A DNA stretch of 64,000 nucleotides from DATDAH01 sp963725155 (GTDB taxonomy: Bacteria > Actinomycetota > Acidimicrobiia > Acidimicrobiales > DATDAH01). Position numbers and translations under genes: made by a program. The notes beneath the pieces are model-generated. The model was not told the origin of the DNA, did not search any database, and worked only from the letters and a program-made list of their open reading frames with translations. Location: NCBI GenBank assembly GCA_963725155.1, contig CAVRXU010000002.1:1-64000 (forward strand), read 5' to 3'. Below are positions 19,006 to 28,690 of the stretch, in pieces. Position 1 is the first letter of the stretch. Every line of letters starts with the position of its first letter.

Positions 19006-21228
19006 TCACGACCCACCCGGGCAGGGCGCCCCGGCTCCACAGAGCCGAAGCCCCAACTGCTCGCGCACCTCGCGCACCAACTCCTCGCGGGGCTGGAACG
19101 CAAGCGCGTTGTCCGTGGCGAAGGTCAGCGCCGCGGTGGCGTCGCCCCCGAACTCGAACGTGTACGTGACGCAGCCCCCGTCGAAGACGTACGTGCGGGT
19201 GCTGCGCAGGTCCGGCGGCAACGCCTCGGGATGCTCGAAGCGGCGCATGCCGACCTCGTCGCTCGGCACCTCGGCCGCATCCTCGACCGCGCAGTGCTCC
19301 GGCGGGAGCAGCGTCACCTCGACCGCCCGGGCTCCGGCGACCTCGGAGTCGAGCCAGAAGGCGCCACGGTCGTTCCGGATCTTCACACCGCCGACCGCCC
19401 AGCCTGCGGGAAGCGACGCGACGCACGGCACCGCCGTCGCCGACGGGACGGATTGGGCCATGAGGACCAGGAGGTTGCTGTCGTTGGCGCAGTCCGGGCT
19501 GCCGGTCACCTGCATGTCGTGAACGGGGGTGAAGAGGCTGATCGCGTTCGGTACGACCACGAGCGCGGCGACCGCGAGCCCGAAGGCGAGGAGCACACGC
19601 TTGACACTCCAACGCTGGAGCGAGATGGGGCGGCGCTCCGGCGCCATGGCCCGGAACTGCGCGAGCAGGTCGCGCCCGTCGGCCTTCATCATCGAGCGCA
19701 GCTGCGAGGGACTGGCGATGCCGCGAGCCGCGGCGAACGCCTCGGCGATCTCGTCGGGCGAGAAGTACTGGAGGGCCCGCTCGTACACCCGCTCGGCGTC
19801 CGAGCGCACCGCCAGGACGAGCATCATGTTGGCCAGATCCACCGCCTCTCGCCACGGCGACGGTCGGATCTGCATGAAGGCGACGTCGATGACCAGCAGC
19901 TCGCCGTCGCGCACCATGAGGTTCGCCGGCTTGATGTCGCGATGGGCGATCCCGGCATCCCAGAGGTTCCGGATGAGCATCAGACCCTGGTCGATGATGC
20001 CGTCGTCGACCACGGCGTCACCGATCTCCTCGGCTCCGGCGAAGAACTCGGTGACCAGCAGGTACTCGCGCTCGGGCGTCATCTCCACGATCCCGTAGGG
20101 CGTGGCGCTCCGGATGCCGACGTCCTGCAGCAACCGCAGCGCGTAGTCCTCGTACTGGACGAGCCGGCGCACGGACTGGAAGGGCGCCTCGTCCTCGAGG
20201 CGACCGTAGAGGAGCGTGCGGCCGAGCTTGTACCACCGGTCGGCGCGCACGTGGCTCATGGCGTAGAGCTTCCCGAAGAGGCGGGTGTCGGGATCGCCCT
20301 GGACGGTGATCAGCAGTGGGGTCGAGCCGCCCGAGCCGGCCAGGCCGACGTGCTTCATGTCGAGGACCGTGAGGCCGAGCTGCTCGTGGAGGGCCGATCG
20401 AATGGCCTCACCCCGCCGGCCGCCGATGTCGAGATGGGCGGTCTTGCCCTGCCGATAGGCGACGGGGAAGACCTCGTTCGGCGTGAACGTCCGGAAGGCG
20501 TTGAGGGAGATGCCCACCGCGAGCGCGATGCCGAACAGGACGTCCGTCGGGTTGTAGGTGGCCAGATACAGCTCCGCGGCGATGAACAGCCCGATGACCA
20601 CACCGCCCACCGCCTTCGCGATCGTGCGCGGACGGCCGGGGACGACGATGGCGTAGACGATGCCGACGATGACGAAGGTGAGCACGACGACCGGTGGTGC
20701 CGGGAAGGCGTAGCCCGCCCATCGCCCGATGCTGGTGACGTCGAAGGGCCGCGTCCGGGCGAAGTTGGCGTAGAGGATCTGGCCGATCACGGCGATGACG
20801 ACGATGCTGCCGAGGTAGGTGAAGAGGTGGCGCCACCGCCGGAACACCATCAAGGCCACGATCAGGCCCAGGCCCAACGTCGTCATGGCCCAGCCGGAGC
20901 CGAGGCGGTCGATGCCGTTCATGACATCGGTCAGCCAGTCGGTGCGGAGGCGGGCGATCTGCCGGAGGATGGCCGAATCCGTCCGGGCGGTGAACCGGTC
21001 GACGGAGTGGAAGAGGTGCGCGAGGACCGCCCACAGCGTCAGCACCCCCATCGCGGCGAGCCAGAGCTTGCCGGTGAGCCCGATGCTGCGAGGGAGCGGA
21101 GGGGGTGCGCCGGACGGCCGGCGGCGGCGGCGAGAGCGACGCGCCGTCGACGGAATCGAGGCAGCGGTGGCGTCGAACTCAGAGCGGTCCGGCTCCGAGG
21201 GCGAGTCCAGTCTCGCTTCGGTGGTCAC
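19006..21228 (-). CDS. Degenerate PAP2-like membrane domain fused to a kinase-like domain
   Basis: About 740 aa. After a basic N-terminus, about six hydrophobic helices form a PAP2-like domain in which YANFARTRPF and YNPTDVLFG match motifs 1 and 3, but the SGH motif is replaced (FPAPPVVV) and the His of motif 3 is Asn, so it is probably not a phosphatase. Then a kinase-like domain: LFGKLYAMSHVRADRWYKLG, LVTEFFAGAEEIGD, HRDIKPANLMVRDG and LVIDVAFMQI. The catalytic HRD and following Asn are intact, unlike the pseudokinase two genes downstream, to which it is similar in the K-loop. A further helix and an extracytoplasmic Cys-containing tail end the protein. GTG 21228 overlaps the upstream stop (GTGA). 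Confidence 0.78.
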   Translation of the reverse strand: MTTEARLDSPSEPDRSEFDATAASIPSTARRSRRRRRPSGAPPPLPRSIGLTGKLWLAAMGVLTLWAVLAHLFHSVDRFTARTDSAILRQIARLRTDWLTDVMNGIDRLGSGWAMTTLGLGLIVALMVFRRWRHLFTYLGSIVVIAVIGQILYANFARTRPFDVTSIGRWAGYAFPAPPVVVLTFVIVGIVYAIVVPGRPRTIAKAVGGVVIGLFIAAELYLATYNPTDVLFGIALAVGISLNAFRTFTPNEVFPVAYRQGKTAHLDIGGRRGEAIRSALHEQLGLTVLDMKHVGLAGSGGSTPLLITVQGDPDTRLFGKLYAMSHVRADRWYKLGRTLLYGRLEDEAPFQSVRRLVQYEDYALRLLQDVGIRSATPYGIVEMTPEREYLLVTEFFAGAEEIGDAVVDDGIIDQGLMLIRNLWDAGIAHRDIKPANLMVRDGELLVIDVAFMQIRPSPWREAVDLANMMLVLAVRSDAERVYERALQYFSPDEIAEAFAAARGIASPSQLRSMMKADGRDLLAQFRAMAPERRPISLQRWSVKRVLLAFGLAVAALVVVPNAISLFTPVHDMQVTGSPDCANDSNLLVLMAQSVPSATAVPCVASLPAGWAVGGVKIRNDRGAFWLDSEVAGARAVEVTLLPPEHCAVEDAAEVPSDEVGMRRFEHPEALPPDLRSTRTYVFDGGCVTYTFEFGGDATAALTFATDNALAFQPREELVREVREQLGLRLCGAGAPCPGGS

Positions 21229-22169
21229 GACAGCCCCTCCTCGGCCAACCATGCGGAGGCGACGGCCGCGATGTCCTGATCTCCCGCGGCGAGCTCGGCG
21301 TTGAGCGCCCGCAGACCGTCGGTGGTCAGCCGCTGGGAGATCGTGTCCATGCGGGCCACGAGCACCGGCCCGAAGTGGTCGATCACGTCGGAACGCACGA
21401 GCGGCGTGATGTTCTCGGCGGGCTGCAGATCGCGATCGTCCTCGAGCTCGACGAGGTCCCCGTCGATGAGGGCCGGATCGGTGGTGAACGACAGGGCGAC
21501 GTCAACGTCACGGCTGGTGATCGCCTGGTGGGTGAGGGGCCCGCCGGCATCGAGGGCCAGCACCTCGCGAAAGGTCAACCCGTAGACCCGTTCCAGGCCG
21601 AGCAGGCAGAAGGGTCGGGACGGGCACTCGGGCGGGCCCGCGAACGTCATCTCGGGGGCCACCGCGGCGAGGTCGCTCAGCGTCCGCAGGTGCTCGCGCT
21701 GGGCCGTCTCGCGGGTGACCACGAAGGTGTTGGCGTCCTGCGCCGGCGAGGGGGCGAGCACGGTGACCCCCCGCTCGGCGAGGACCCCGGCGAGCTGATC
21801 GTTGGTGCTCAACACGTCCGCGGTGCCGACGTCGGGGGCGAGGCTCGAGAACTGGAGGGCACTACCGGCGTACTCCGGCACCACCTCGATCAGACCACCG
21901 GCGAGCGCCGGCAGCACGAACTCCCGAGGTCCGAGACCGAACGCCCGCTGCACGTCGTAGCCCTCGCCTTCCAAGGCCTGGCTGTAGATCTCGGCCACCA
22001 GTTCGCTCTCGGTGAAGTCGAACGATCCGACCGTGACCGTGTCGTCGCGAAGGGTCGACGCCACGCGGGCCGCGGCCGAATCGGCCCGGTCACCCGGCTC
22101 CGCACTGCACCCAGCGCCGCCGATGATCGCCGCGAGGACCAAGATGCCGATCGTTCGACGACGGCGCAT
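21225..22169 (-). CDS. OsmF/ProX-like substrate-binding lipoprotein
   Basis: 314-aa ABC-type substrate-binding protein of the glycine betaine/choline (OpuAC-like) family. The N-terminus is a lipoprotein signal with GGAGC lipobox (Cys about 21). Family stretches include TVTVGSFDFTESELVAEIY, ALEGEGYDVQRAFGLG, VVPEYAGSALQF and ALNAELAAGDQDIAAVASAWL. ATG 22169 has AGGAGGAG upstream. There is no permease or ATPase gene anywhere near, which is odd for a transporter component. Instead it is the first gene of an operon of kinase-like and lipid-handling membrane proteins, so it may serve as a ligand sensor. Confidence 0.85.
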   Translation of the reverse strand: MRRRRTIGILVLAAIIGGAGCSAEPGDRADSAAARVASTLRDDTVTVGSFDFTESELVAEIYSQALEGEGYDVQRAFGLGPREFVLPALAGGLIEVVPEYAGSALQFSSLAPDVGTADVLSTNDQLAGVLAERGVTVLAPSPAQDANTFVVTRETAQREHLRTLSDLAAVAPEMTFAGPPECPSRPFCLLGLERVYGLTFREVLALDAGGPLTHQAITSRDVDVALSFTTDPALIDGDLVELEDDRDLQPAENITPLVRSDVIDHFGPVLVARMDTISQRLTTDGLRALNAELAAGDQDIAAVASAWLAEEGLS

Positions 22170-22319
22170 CGTCCACGCTCCTCCTCCGAAGGGTCGTCGA
22201 AGGAGCCTTCCACATCGGCAGAGTCCGTGGAAGCGGAACACCCGGCGAGCCCAGCCGCGGGTTCGACGATCGGGGCGTAAGGTCGCCCTGCCGCTCGACC
22301 ACCACACCGGAGCAGGCCA

Positions 22320-23006
22320 GTGGCCCCCACCGACGACTCCAGGACGACCCGCTACGAACGGCGGACCCGCGACGCGATCAGCGTCGGTGTCGGCCTCGGC
22401 GTGCTCGGCCTCGGGATGCTGCTCGTGCGCGACGGCAAGGTCTCGGGGGCCGAGGAGGCCGTCTTCCGGGCGGTGAACGACCTCCCCGAGGCGCTCTACC
22501 CCGTGCTGTGGCCGTTCCAGCAGGCCGGGGCGCTGTTCGTCGGGCCGCTCGTCGCCCTCGGCGCGCTGGTGCTGCGTCGCTATCGGCTGGCGTGGGCCGC
22601 GTTGGCGGCCACCGTGCTCAAGCTGGTCCTCGAGCGCGCCGTGAAAGGGGTGGCGTCACGCCAGCGGCCGGGGACCTCGATCGGCAGCGACATTCACCTC
22701 CGTGGTGACGTCTCCGCCCACGGCGAGAGCTTCGTCTCGGGGCACGCGGTGCTCATCTGCGCGCTCGCCACCATCGTCTCGCCGTATCTCCCCGGGCGGT
22801 GGAAGATCGTGCCGTGGGCGATCGCCGGGATGGTGCTCGTCACGCGGGTGTACGTGGCCGCCCACAACCCGCTCGACGTCATCTGCGGCGCCGGGTTGGG
22901 TCTGGCGATCGGTGGCGTCCTCAACCTCGCCTTCGGCGTACCCGCGGCCTCCGGCCCGCCGACTCCAGCCGAGCCCCAGGCGGATCCCCAGGTCAGCGCC
23001 CGGTGA
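22320..23006 (+). CDS. PAP2-family lipid phosphatase
   Basis: 229-aa membrane phosphatase with intact motifs KGVASRQRP, FVSGHAVL and RVYVAAHNPLDVICGAG. It diverges from the OsmF-like lipoprotein gene (150 bp between starts), and shares its family with the 13.9-kb gene on the other side of the operon. GTG start at 22320. A Pro-rich soluble tail follows the last helix. Confidence 0.87.
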   Translation: MAPTDDSRTTRYERRTRDAISVGVGLGVLGLGMLLVRDGKVSGAEEAVFRAVNDLPEALYPVLWPFQQAGALFVGPLVALGALVLRRYRLAWAALAATVLKLVLERAVKGVASRQRPGTSIGSDIHLRGDVSAHGESFVSGHAVLICALATIVSPYLPGRWKIVPWAIAGMVLVTRVYVAAHNPLDVICGAGLGLAIGGVLNLAFGVPAASGPPTPAEPQADPQVSAR

Positions 23007-23045
23007 GGCTCGGGCTCCCGAGCTGAGCACGCGGCTCGACGCTCG

Positions 23046-23852
23046 TCACCCACTCCACGCGATCTCCGCCGGCACACCGAGGTCGAGCAGCCGGAACCGG
23101 CTCCGGATGTCGGAGGGTGCGGCGGCGATCGCCCGCTCGACCGCCGCCCGCCCTTCGTGGAAGTGGGACCAGCCCTCGTAGTGCACGGGGATGGCGGCTC
23201 GGGGAGCCAACGAGGCCACACAGCTCGACGCCGTCCTCGGCGGTCATGCTGTAGCGGATCGGGCCGGTGATCGGGAACTGCACCTCGCCGAGGTGGAGGA
23301 TCGCGATGTCGACGTCGAGGCGGTCGGCGACCTCCCGCATCGCCGTCGTAGAGCACGGTGTCGCCCGAGATCCAGAGGACGCCGTGCTGCTGGCCCTCCC
23401 ATCGCAGCGCGAAGCCGACGACGTGGCCGACGATCGGCCGGCTCGAGCGGCGGACCGTGGCGGCACGGCGTGGCCGTGATCTCCAGCGTCGGTCGGCCCG
23501 ACACCCTCGACCCGCGTGGTCTCCCACGCGTCGAGCCCGCGCGCCGACACCGCCGAGGCGCGCGGCCGCCGACGAGGTGGTCACGACGACGCCGGCCGAC
23601 GGCAGCAGCGCGCGGCCGGCGTCGTCGAGGTTGTCGCCGTGGTGGTCGTGGCTGACCAGCACCACGTCGATCGGGCCCGATGTCCTCCGGCGGCGATCGG
23701 CCGGGCCCGATCGTCTTCCGGGAGCTCGTCCCCCAGCCGAACGTGTAGGTCCGGCCCGGCGGGTCGAAGGTCGGATCCGACAGGATCCGCCAGCCCTCGA
23801 CCTCGATCAGGACCGTGGGCCCGCCGATGTGGGTGATGCGCACGTCGCTCAC
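23046..23852 (-). pseudogene. UlaG-like metallo-beta-lactamase-fold hydrolase, broken by several indels
   Basis: Reading across frames gives a complete protein of about 268 aa: RITHIGGPTVLIEVEG, LSDPTFDPPGRTYTFG, VVLVSHDHHGDNLDD, GVLWISGDTVLYDG, DIAILHLGEVQFP and a C-terminal HYEGW-like segment. SHDHHGDN is the HxHxDH-type zinc site of the metallo-beta-lactamase fold, and the layout is that of UlaG/YtnP-like enzymes. At least four frame changes are needed. GTG 23852 overlaps the stop of the upstream hydrolase as GTGA, so the two form an operon. Damage or assembly error cannot be separated here. Confidence 0.7.
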
Positions 23853-24672
23853 GCCGGGTCGGCGGCGTCGACCGCGTGCTCGAGCGCCCACTCGAGCGCG
23901 TAGTCGGCGACCTCCTCCCAGCCGTCGGCCATGGGCAGCAGGTGCGGGCCCTCGAACTCCTTGATCTCGGTGATGGTGTCCGACTTGTAGTGCTTGGCGT
24001 TCGACTGCTGGATCGCGCGGCGGCATGAGGTGGTCCTCGTCGCCCGAGATGAACAGCAGCGGCGCCCGGTCGTCGTTCTTGTAGTCGACCCAGGTGCCCT
24101 GGTGGCCGGGCTCGAGGTTGGCGAGCACGCTGTCCCACAGGATCCGACCCGACGCCGGGAACGTGGTAGCGCTCGTAGGTCGCCTGCGACCGCTCCTCGG
24201 TGAAGGTGTTGGTGAACGCGTACGTCCACTGCTCGAGCGTGTAGCCCGACGGCCTTGTGGTGGTTGGCCGGGTTCTTGAGCACCGGGAACGTCGACTTGA
24301 TCTGCGTGGCCGGCACGACCTGGACCCCCTCGGTCGGCGCCGAGTTGATCGCCACGCCGGCGGCGCCGTAGCCGTGGTCCAGCAGGATCTGCGTGAACGC
24401 GCCGCCGGCCGAGTGGCCCGATGATGATCGGCGGCGATCGAGCGTCGCCGACGACCGCCTCGAGGTGCTCGATGATCGCCGGGCACCCGGAGGTCGACGA
24501 TCGGGGTCGGATCGGCGTTGAGCGCCTCGACCTCGACCTCGAAGCCGGGATAGGCCGGGGCGAGCACGGTGAAGCCCTTGGCCTCGTAGTGGGCGATCCA
24601 GTCCTCCCAGCTCCGGGGCGTGACCCAGAAGCCGTGGACCAGGACGATCGTGTCGGGTTCGGTGGCACTCAT
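23849..24672 (-). pseudogene. Alpha/beta hydrolase, broken by several indels
   Basis: The assembled reading begins at ATG 24672 (AGAGG upstream) with TIVLVHGFWVTPRSWEDW. It continues through IIIGHSAGGAFTQILLDHG (nucleophile elbow GHSAGG, read across a frame change), LLFISGDEDHLMPP (acid Asp) and FEGPHLLPMADGWEE (catalytic His). The complete triad argues that the protein was functional. About five single-base frame changes occur within 800 bp, a far higher density than elsewhere in the window. Confidence 0.7.
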
Positions 24673-24773
24673 CAGACGTTCCTCTCGGGGTGGACGGTTG
24701 TTGCGACGACATCGTCCGCTCCAGGGACGACCCCTCGAATCCCGAGGAGCGCGTAGTCCTCGACCGTCACGCC

Positions 24774-24804
24774 CTGACCGGCGGCCCGACCCGACGGCCA
24801 TAAT
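24774..24804 (+). promoter_or_regulatory. Candidate promoter for a leaderless transcript
   Basis: CTGACC (24774-24779) and CATAAT (24799-24804) lie 19 bp apart, and GTG 24811 starts 7 nt after the -10 box. No Shine-Dalgarno sequence fits, so transcription probably starts at the start codon. Confidence 0.45.
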
Positions 24805-24810
24805 CACGCA

Positions 24811-27100
24811 GTGACGGCGAGCCTGGTGGACCGCGCCACCGAGCGGGCGGCGATCGAGGACCTCATCGCCGGGGTGCACACCGGGCAGAGCGGGTCCCTC
24901 GTCCTGGTCGGCGAGGCCGGCATCGGCAAGACCGTCCTCGTCGACTTCGCGATCAGTGCCGCCGAGGCCCTCCAGGTCGTCCGGACCGTCGGCGTCGAGG
25001 CCGAGTCGACCTACCCGTTCTCGGCCCTGCACCGCCTGCTCACCCCCTTCCTCAGCGGCGTGGCCCACCTGCCGGACGGGCAGCGCCGGGCCCTCGACGT
25101 CGCCTGGGGCCGAGCGACGGGACCGCCGGCCGAGCCGTTCATGGTGGGTCTCGCCGCCCTGTCCTTGCTGGCTGAGGGCGCCGAGGAGACCCCCGTCCTG
25201 GTGTGCGTCGACGACGCCCAGTGGCTCGATCGAGAGTCGTTGGGCGTCCTCGCGTTCGTCGCCCGACGGGTCGACGCCGAGGGCATCCTCGTGGTCTTCG
25301 CGGCGCGCCAGGGCACCGGGGACCTCACCCTCCTCGACGGGATCCCCACGATGGTCGTCGACGGGCTCGATCGGACCGGCGCACTGGAACTGCTGCACAC
25401 CGTCGTCGAAGCCCCCCTGGACCCCCGCACGGCAGACCGCGTCGTCGCCGAGACCGGCGGCCACCCTCTCGCCATCGCCGATCTGGGTGCGGAGCTGTCC
25501 TCCCGCCCGGCCGGCCGGGCCTTCCCCGCGGTCGAGCCGCTCCCCCTCAGCCGCCAGCTCGAAGACCACTACCTCTCCCGGGTCCGAGGACTCCCGGAGG
25601 AGACCCAGGCCTGGCTCCTGCTCGCCGCGGCCGAGCCCACGGGTGACCTGACGGGCATCATGGGCGCGGCGGCGACGACAGGCCTCGATCCCGAAGCGGG
25701 CACGCCGGCTGAACGCGCCGGCATCGTCCGGGTGCGGACCGAGGTCCAGTTCCGCCATCCTCTCGTTCGCTCCGCGGTCTACGGCGGCGCCACCAGCACG
25801 AGCCGACGCCGGGCCCACCGGGCCCTGGCCGACGCGACGGTCCGCGGCACCGACATCGACCGACGGACCTGGCACCTCGCCGCCGCGAGTCTCGGTCCGG
25901 ACGAGGAGGTCGCCGCCGAGCTGGAACGAGCCGCGGTCCGAGCCCGGGAACGAGGCGGCTTCGCGGCGAGTGCCGAGGCCCTGGCTCGCGCCGCGGACCT
26001 CACTCCAGACGACCCGACGCGCTCCCGGCGTCGGTTCGCCGCGGCCGGCGCCGCGATCTCGGCCGGATTGCTCCCGACCGCCCGCGCGCTGCTCGAGGAG
26101 ATCGATGTCGACGACCTCGACGAGACCGGCCGGGCGCGGATGCTCCTGCTCTCCACTGACATCGACATCCAGACCGGGCAACCGGACGCCTTCGCTCGGG
26201 GCACGGCCACCTGCCTCCGGGCGGCCGAGCTCCTGGCCGGCCGCGACGGTGGCCTCGCCGAGGACGCGCTGGTCCGGCGTGCCAACTCGCCATCAACGCC
26301 GAGCATCTCCTCCAGGGCACCACGCTCGGCGAGCTCGCCGAGGTCATCACCGGCGTCGTGCCCGACGCCGGAACGTCCTCGCCGTCCGCCTCGGTGCTGG
26401 TCGGCTTCGTCGCGCTGGCCACCGAGGGCTACGAACGCTCCGTACCCGCGCTCCGCCGGGCCGTCGACGCGTGCTTGGCCGTCCCCGATGACGACCGCAG
26501 CCTGTACCGCGACCTGCTCTGTGTGACCTACTGCATGATGACCTGGGACGACACCGCCCAAACCCGGCTCCTGGACCGGATGAGCGTGCGGGCCCGAGCG
26601 GTGGGCGCCCTCCGGGACCTGGACACCGTCCTTTACGGCCAGTCGATGCAGGCCACGACCAGGGCGACTGACGACCGGGACAGCATCTCGTCGAGGGCCC
26701 CCAGATGCTCGCCGTCCTCGGCGCAACGCGGAGCAGTGGGAGATCACCGGCACCCCGAGCTCCTGGCGTACCGCGGCGACGACGACCAGCGGGCGGCGAC
26801 CGTGCCGGCGACGTCGACGCCAGTGACGCCCTCGGCAACGGGGCGACGACGGCGATCGCCCGCATCGCCGGCATGACCCTCGACATCGCCCACGGCAACT
26901 ACGCGGCGGCCCGCGAGACCGCGTCCGCCCAGGTCGGCGGCGACCTCCTCGGGGTCCACAGCCGCGTTCTGCCCGATCTCGTGGAGGCGGCGGTGCGCTC
27001 GGACGATCACGAGGCAGCCGGACTGGCGTTCGAGACGCTGTCGGGCCGGGCCGAGGCCAGCGGCACGGAGCGCGCTCTCGGCCTGGCTCGCCCGGGCTCA
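24811..27100 (+). pseudogene. LuxR-family ATPase regulator, frameshifted and lacking its C-terminal HTH
   Basis: Large LAL-type regulator. The N-terminal ATPase has Walker A LVGEAGIGKTVLVD and Walker B VLVCVDDAQWLDRES; a helical-repeat region follows. The frame breaks at about 26283 and again several times between 26680 and 26830, yet protein-like sequence continues to GTERALGLA near 27095. There it stops abruptly at a junction with an unrelated minus-strand signal-peptide fragment. The C-terminal LuxR DNA-binding domain that defines the family is absent. Family members are normally about 900 aa; about 760 aa are represented here. The indels may be assembly errors, but the missing end is a true absence of sequence. 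Confidence 0.75.
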
Positions 27101-27245
27101 AGGCGGCGGCCGCGGTCTGCGCTGCGGCGCCGGCCTCGGATGCTGCGCCGGTCTCAAAGGCGGCGGCCAGGGTGGCGGCGATGACCGCAGCCATAAGCAG
27201 GCGAACGACCGTTGACGGGCGCCTGCGAACAGATGGGGTGGACAT
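27095..27245 (-). pseudogene. Truncated N-terminus of a second SGNH-hydrolase paralog
   Basis: ATG 27245 sits behind a strong AGGAGGAGG. It encodes MSTPSVRRRPSTVVRLLMAA and an Ala-rich signal peptide, close to the start of the intact neighbour (MSTTSVQTRPSPFLGLVV). The reading loses likeness at about 27095, exactly where the LuxR-type gene arriving from the other side also breaks off. Confidence 0.6.
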
Positions 27246-27255
27246 GGCCTCCTCC

Positions 27256-28122
27256 TCAGCTCCGGGCCCGGAGGATCCCGAACCGGATCTCGCGGGCCAC
27301 CAGGCCCCGGCCGTGGGCGGCGAGGTGGACCGTGTCGGCGACCCGCACGGGGGCCCAGCCGCCCGAGGCCGTCGGCCTGCTGGCCACCCACTCGCCGTGA
27401 GGGCCGCCGACGGCGGTGGTGGCATCGGCCAGGGTCACTTCGGGGTGTCGGGAGGCCACGGCCCGGTACTCGGCCCGGAGGCGGTCGGTCACGGTCTGGA
27501 CCCGGGCGCTGATCATGGGCGGGGGCAGCACCAGGACAACGTCGGCGCCAGAGCGGATCATCTGGGTCACGAACCGCTCGGCTTGGCGCCCCCACTCCCG
27601 AGCGAAGGAGCGCGTGTAGATGTCGGGCACCAGGCGACCGTCGGCACCGACCCACTTCTGAGCGGGGTCAGCGGTGTAGTTGCCGATGAAGAGCATGACC
27701 ACGACGTCGGGGTCGAACCGGCTCAGGAAGGCGGGCAGGCGCCTCGACCAGTTGAAGACGCCGGGCGTCAACAGGCCCGAGCCGTTGACCCCCTCGTTGT
27801 GGACCCGCCAGCGGGCGCCGAGCTGGTGGGCCAGCGCCAGTCCGGTCGACCTCATGATCGAGTCGCCGACCAGGAGGACGTCGTGCACCGTGGCCGACGT
27901 GGACGCACCGGTCGGCGCCGGCGCTGGAACGGGAACCGTCGTCGGGGGCACGGTGGTGGAGGCACCGGGCTCCGTCGTGGCGACCGGAGCCGTGGTCGGC
28001 AACGGCTCGTCCTGGGCGGCGCCCGGGGTGACGAGGGCCGCCCCAGCCAGGACGACGACCACGGCCACGACGACCAGCCCGAGGAACGGGGACGGGCGCG
28101 TCTGAACAGACGTGGTGGACAT
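27256..28122 (-). CDS. Secreted SGNH/GDSL-family hydrolase
   Basis: 288-aa secreted esterase/acyl-hydrolase-like protein. A signal peptide ends near TPGAAQ; a Thr/Pro-rich linker follows (about residues 40-80). Then come VLLVGDSIMRS (block I, GDS), NEGVNGSGLL, VMLFIGNYTADP (block III Asn) and VADTVHLAAHG (block V, DxxH). Substrate is unknown; relatives trim acyl groups from wall or envelope polymers. ATG 28122 has AGGAGGAAG upstream. Confidence 0.8.
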   Translation of the reverse strand: MSTTSVQTRPSPFLGLVVVAVVVVLAGAALVTPGAAQDEPLPTTAPVATTEPGASTTVPPTTVPVPAPAPTGASTSATVHDVLLVGDSIMRSTGLALAHQLGARWRVHNEGVNGSGLLTPGVFNWSRRLPAFLSRFDPDVVVMLFIGNYTADPAQKWVGADGRLVPDIYTRSFAREWGRQAERFVTQMIRSGADVVLVLPPPMISARVQTVTDRLRAEYRAVASRHPEVTLADATTAVGGPHGEWVASRPTASGGWAPVRVADTVHLAAHGRGLVAREIRFGILRARS

Positions 28123-28347
28123 GGCTTCCTCCTGGTCTCCCGGTGGCGCTCGGGCCACCGGGGCCGATCAGCGGTCTCTCGCCCGGGAACCCTCGGTCCC
28201 CGGGATGTCACCGGCTCGTCCGGCAACACCTCCGGATCGTCACACCAGGCGTTTGCACGGCACCGACGACCCTTCGACAGATCGTCGACATGACGGGAGT
28301 CACAGCGATCGATCGGGCAACGATCTTGTTGGTGCTGAGCGTGAACC

Positions 28348-28380
28348 CGGGCGGTGGTCGGGCGGTGGTCGGGCGGTGGT
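28348..28380 (+). repeat. Three tandem copies of an 11-bp unit
   Basis: CGGGCGGTGGT is repeated three times without interruption, in the damaged zone just before the VapC remnant. Confidence 0.85.
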
Positions 28381-28407
28381 GTCGGCGGCAGCCTGACCTC
28401 GACCTAC

Positions 28408-28530
28408 GGGCCAACCTCAGCCCCGACGCGGTCCTCGCCATTCTCCACATCGAGCACGGCCTGGAGATGATCTCGGCCGATTCCGACTTCGCCCGCAACA
28501 CCGAGATCAACTGGCGAAACCCGCTTAGGA
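28408..28530 (+). pseudogene. C-terminal remnant of a VapC-type PIN toxin
   Basis: The frame reads DAVLAILHIEHGLEMISADS then DFARNTEINWRNPL. This is the C-terminal pattern of VapC PIN-domain ribonucleases (A-IEHG...-S-DSDFARF--L-W-NP), with the last catalytic Asp pair present. The N-terminal Asp and any antitoxin gene are missing. A stop lies one base out of frame directly after NPL. Confidence 0.55.
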
Positions 28531-28540
28531 GCAGGCCGTG

Positions 28541-28636
28541 TCAGTCCCGGCCCACGTCGACCGGCCGCCGGACCACGAGGTGGAGGGGCGTTCGGCCCGG
28601 CTCGGAGATCATCACGGTCGGGAACGGCTTCGGCAC
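28541..28636 (-). pseudogene. Possible N-terminal remnant of an FHA-domain protein
   Basis: The minus strand from GTG 28636 reads TVMISEPGRTPLHLVVRR then PVDVGRD and a stop. This resembles the first strands of a forkhead-associated domain (…VGR), which binds phosphothreonine. Nothing of the rest of the domain follows. Confidence 0.35.
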
Positions 28637-28690
28637 CACACGCTGATCTTCCCGACCGCTGTCTGCAGAACGTCGACAGGTCGAGTCGGC

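Noticed and set aside
21225..22169. Complete betaine ABC transporter
   Set aside because: Only the substrate-binding protein is present; neighbouring genes are not permease or ATPase.
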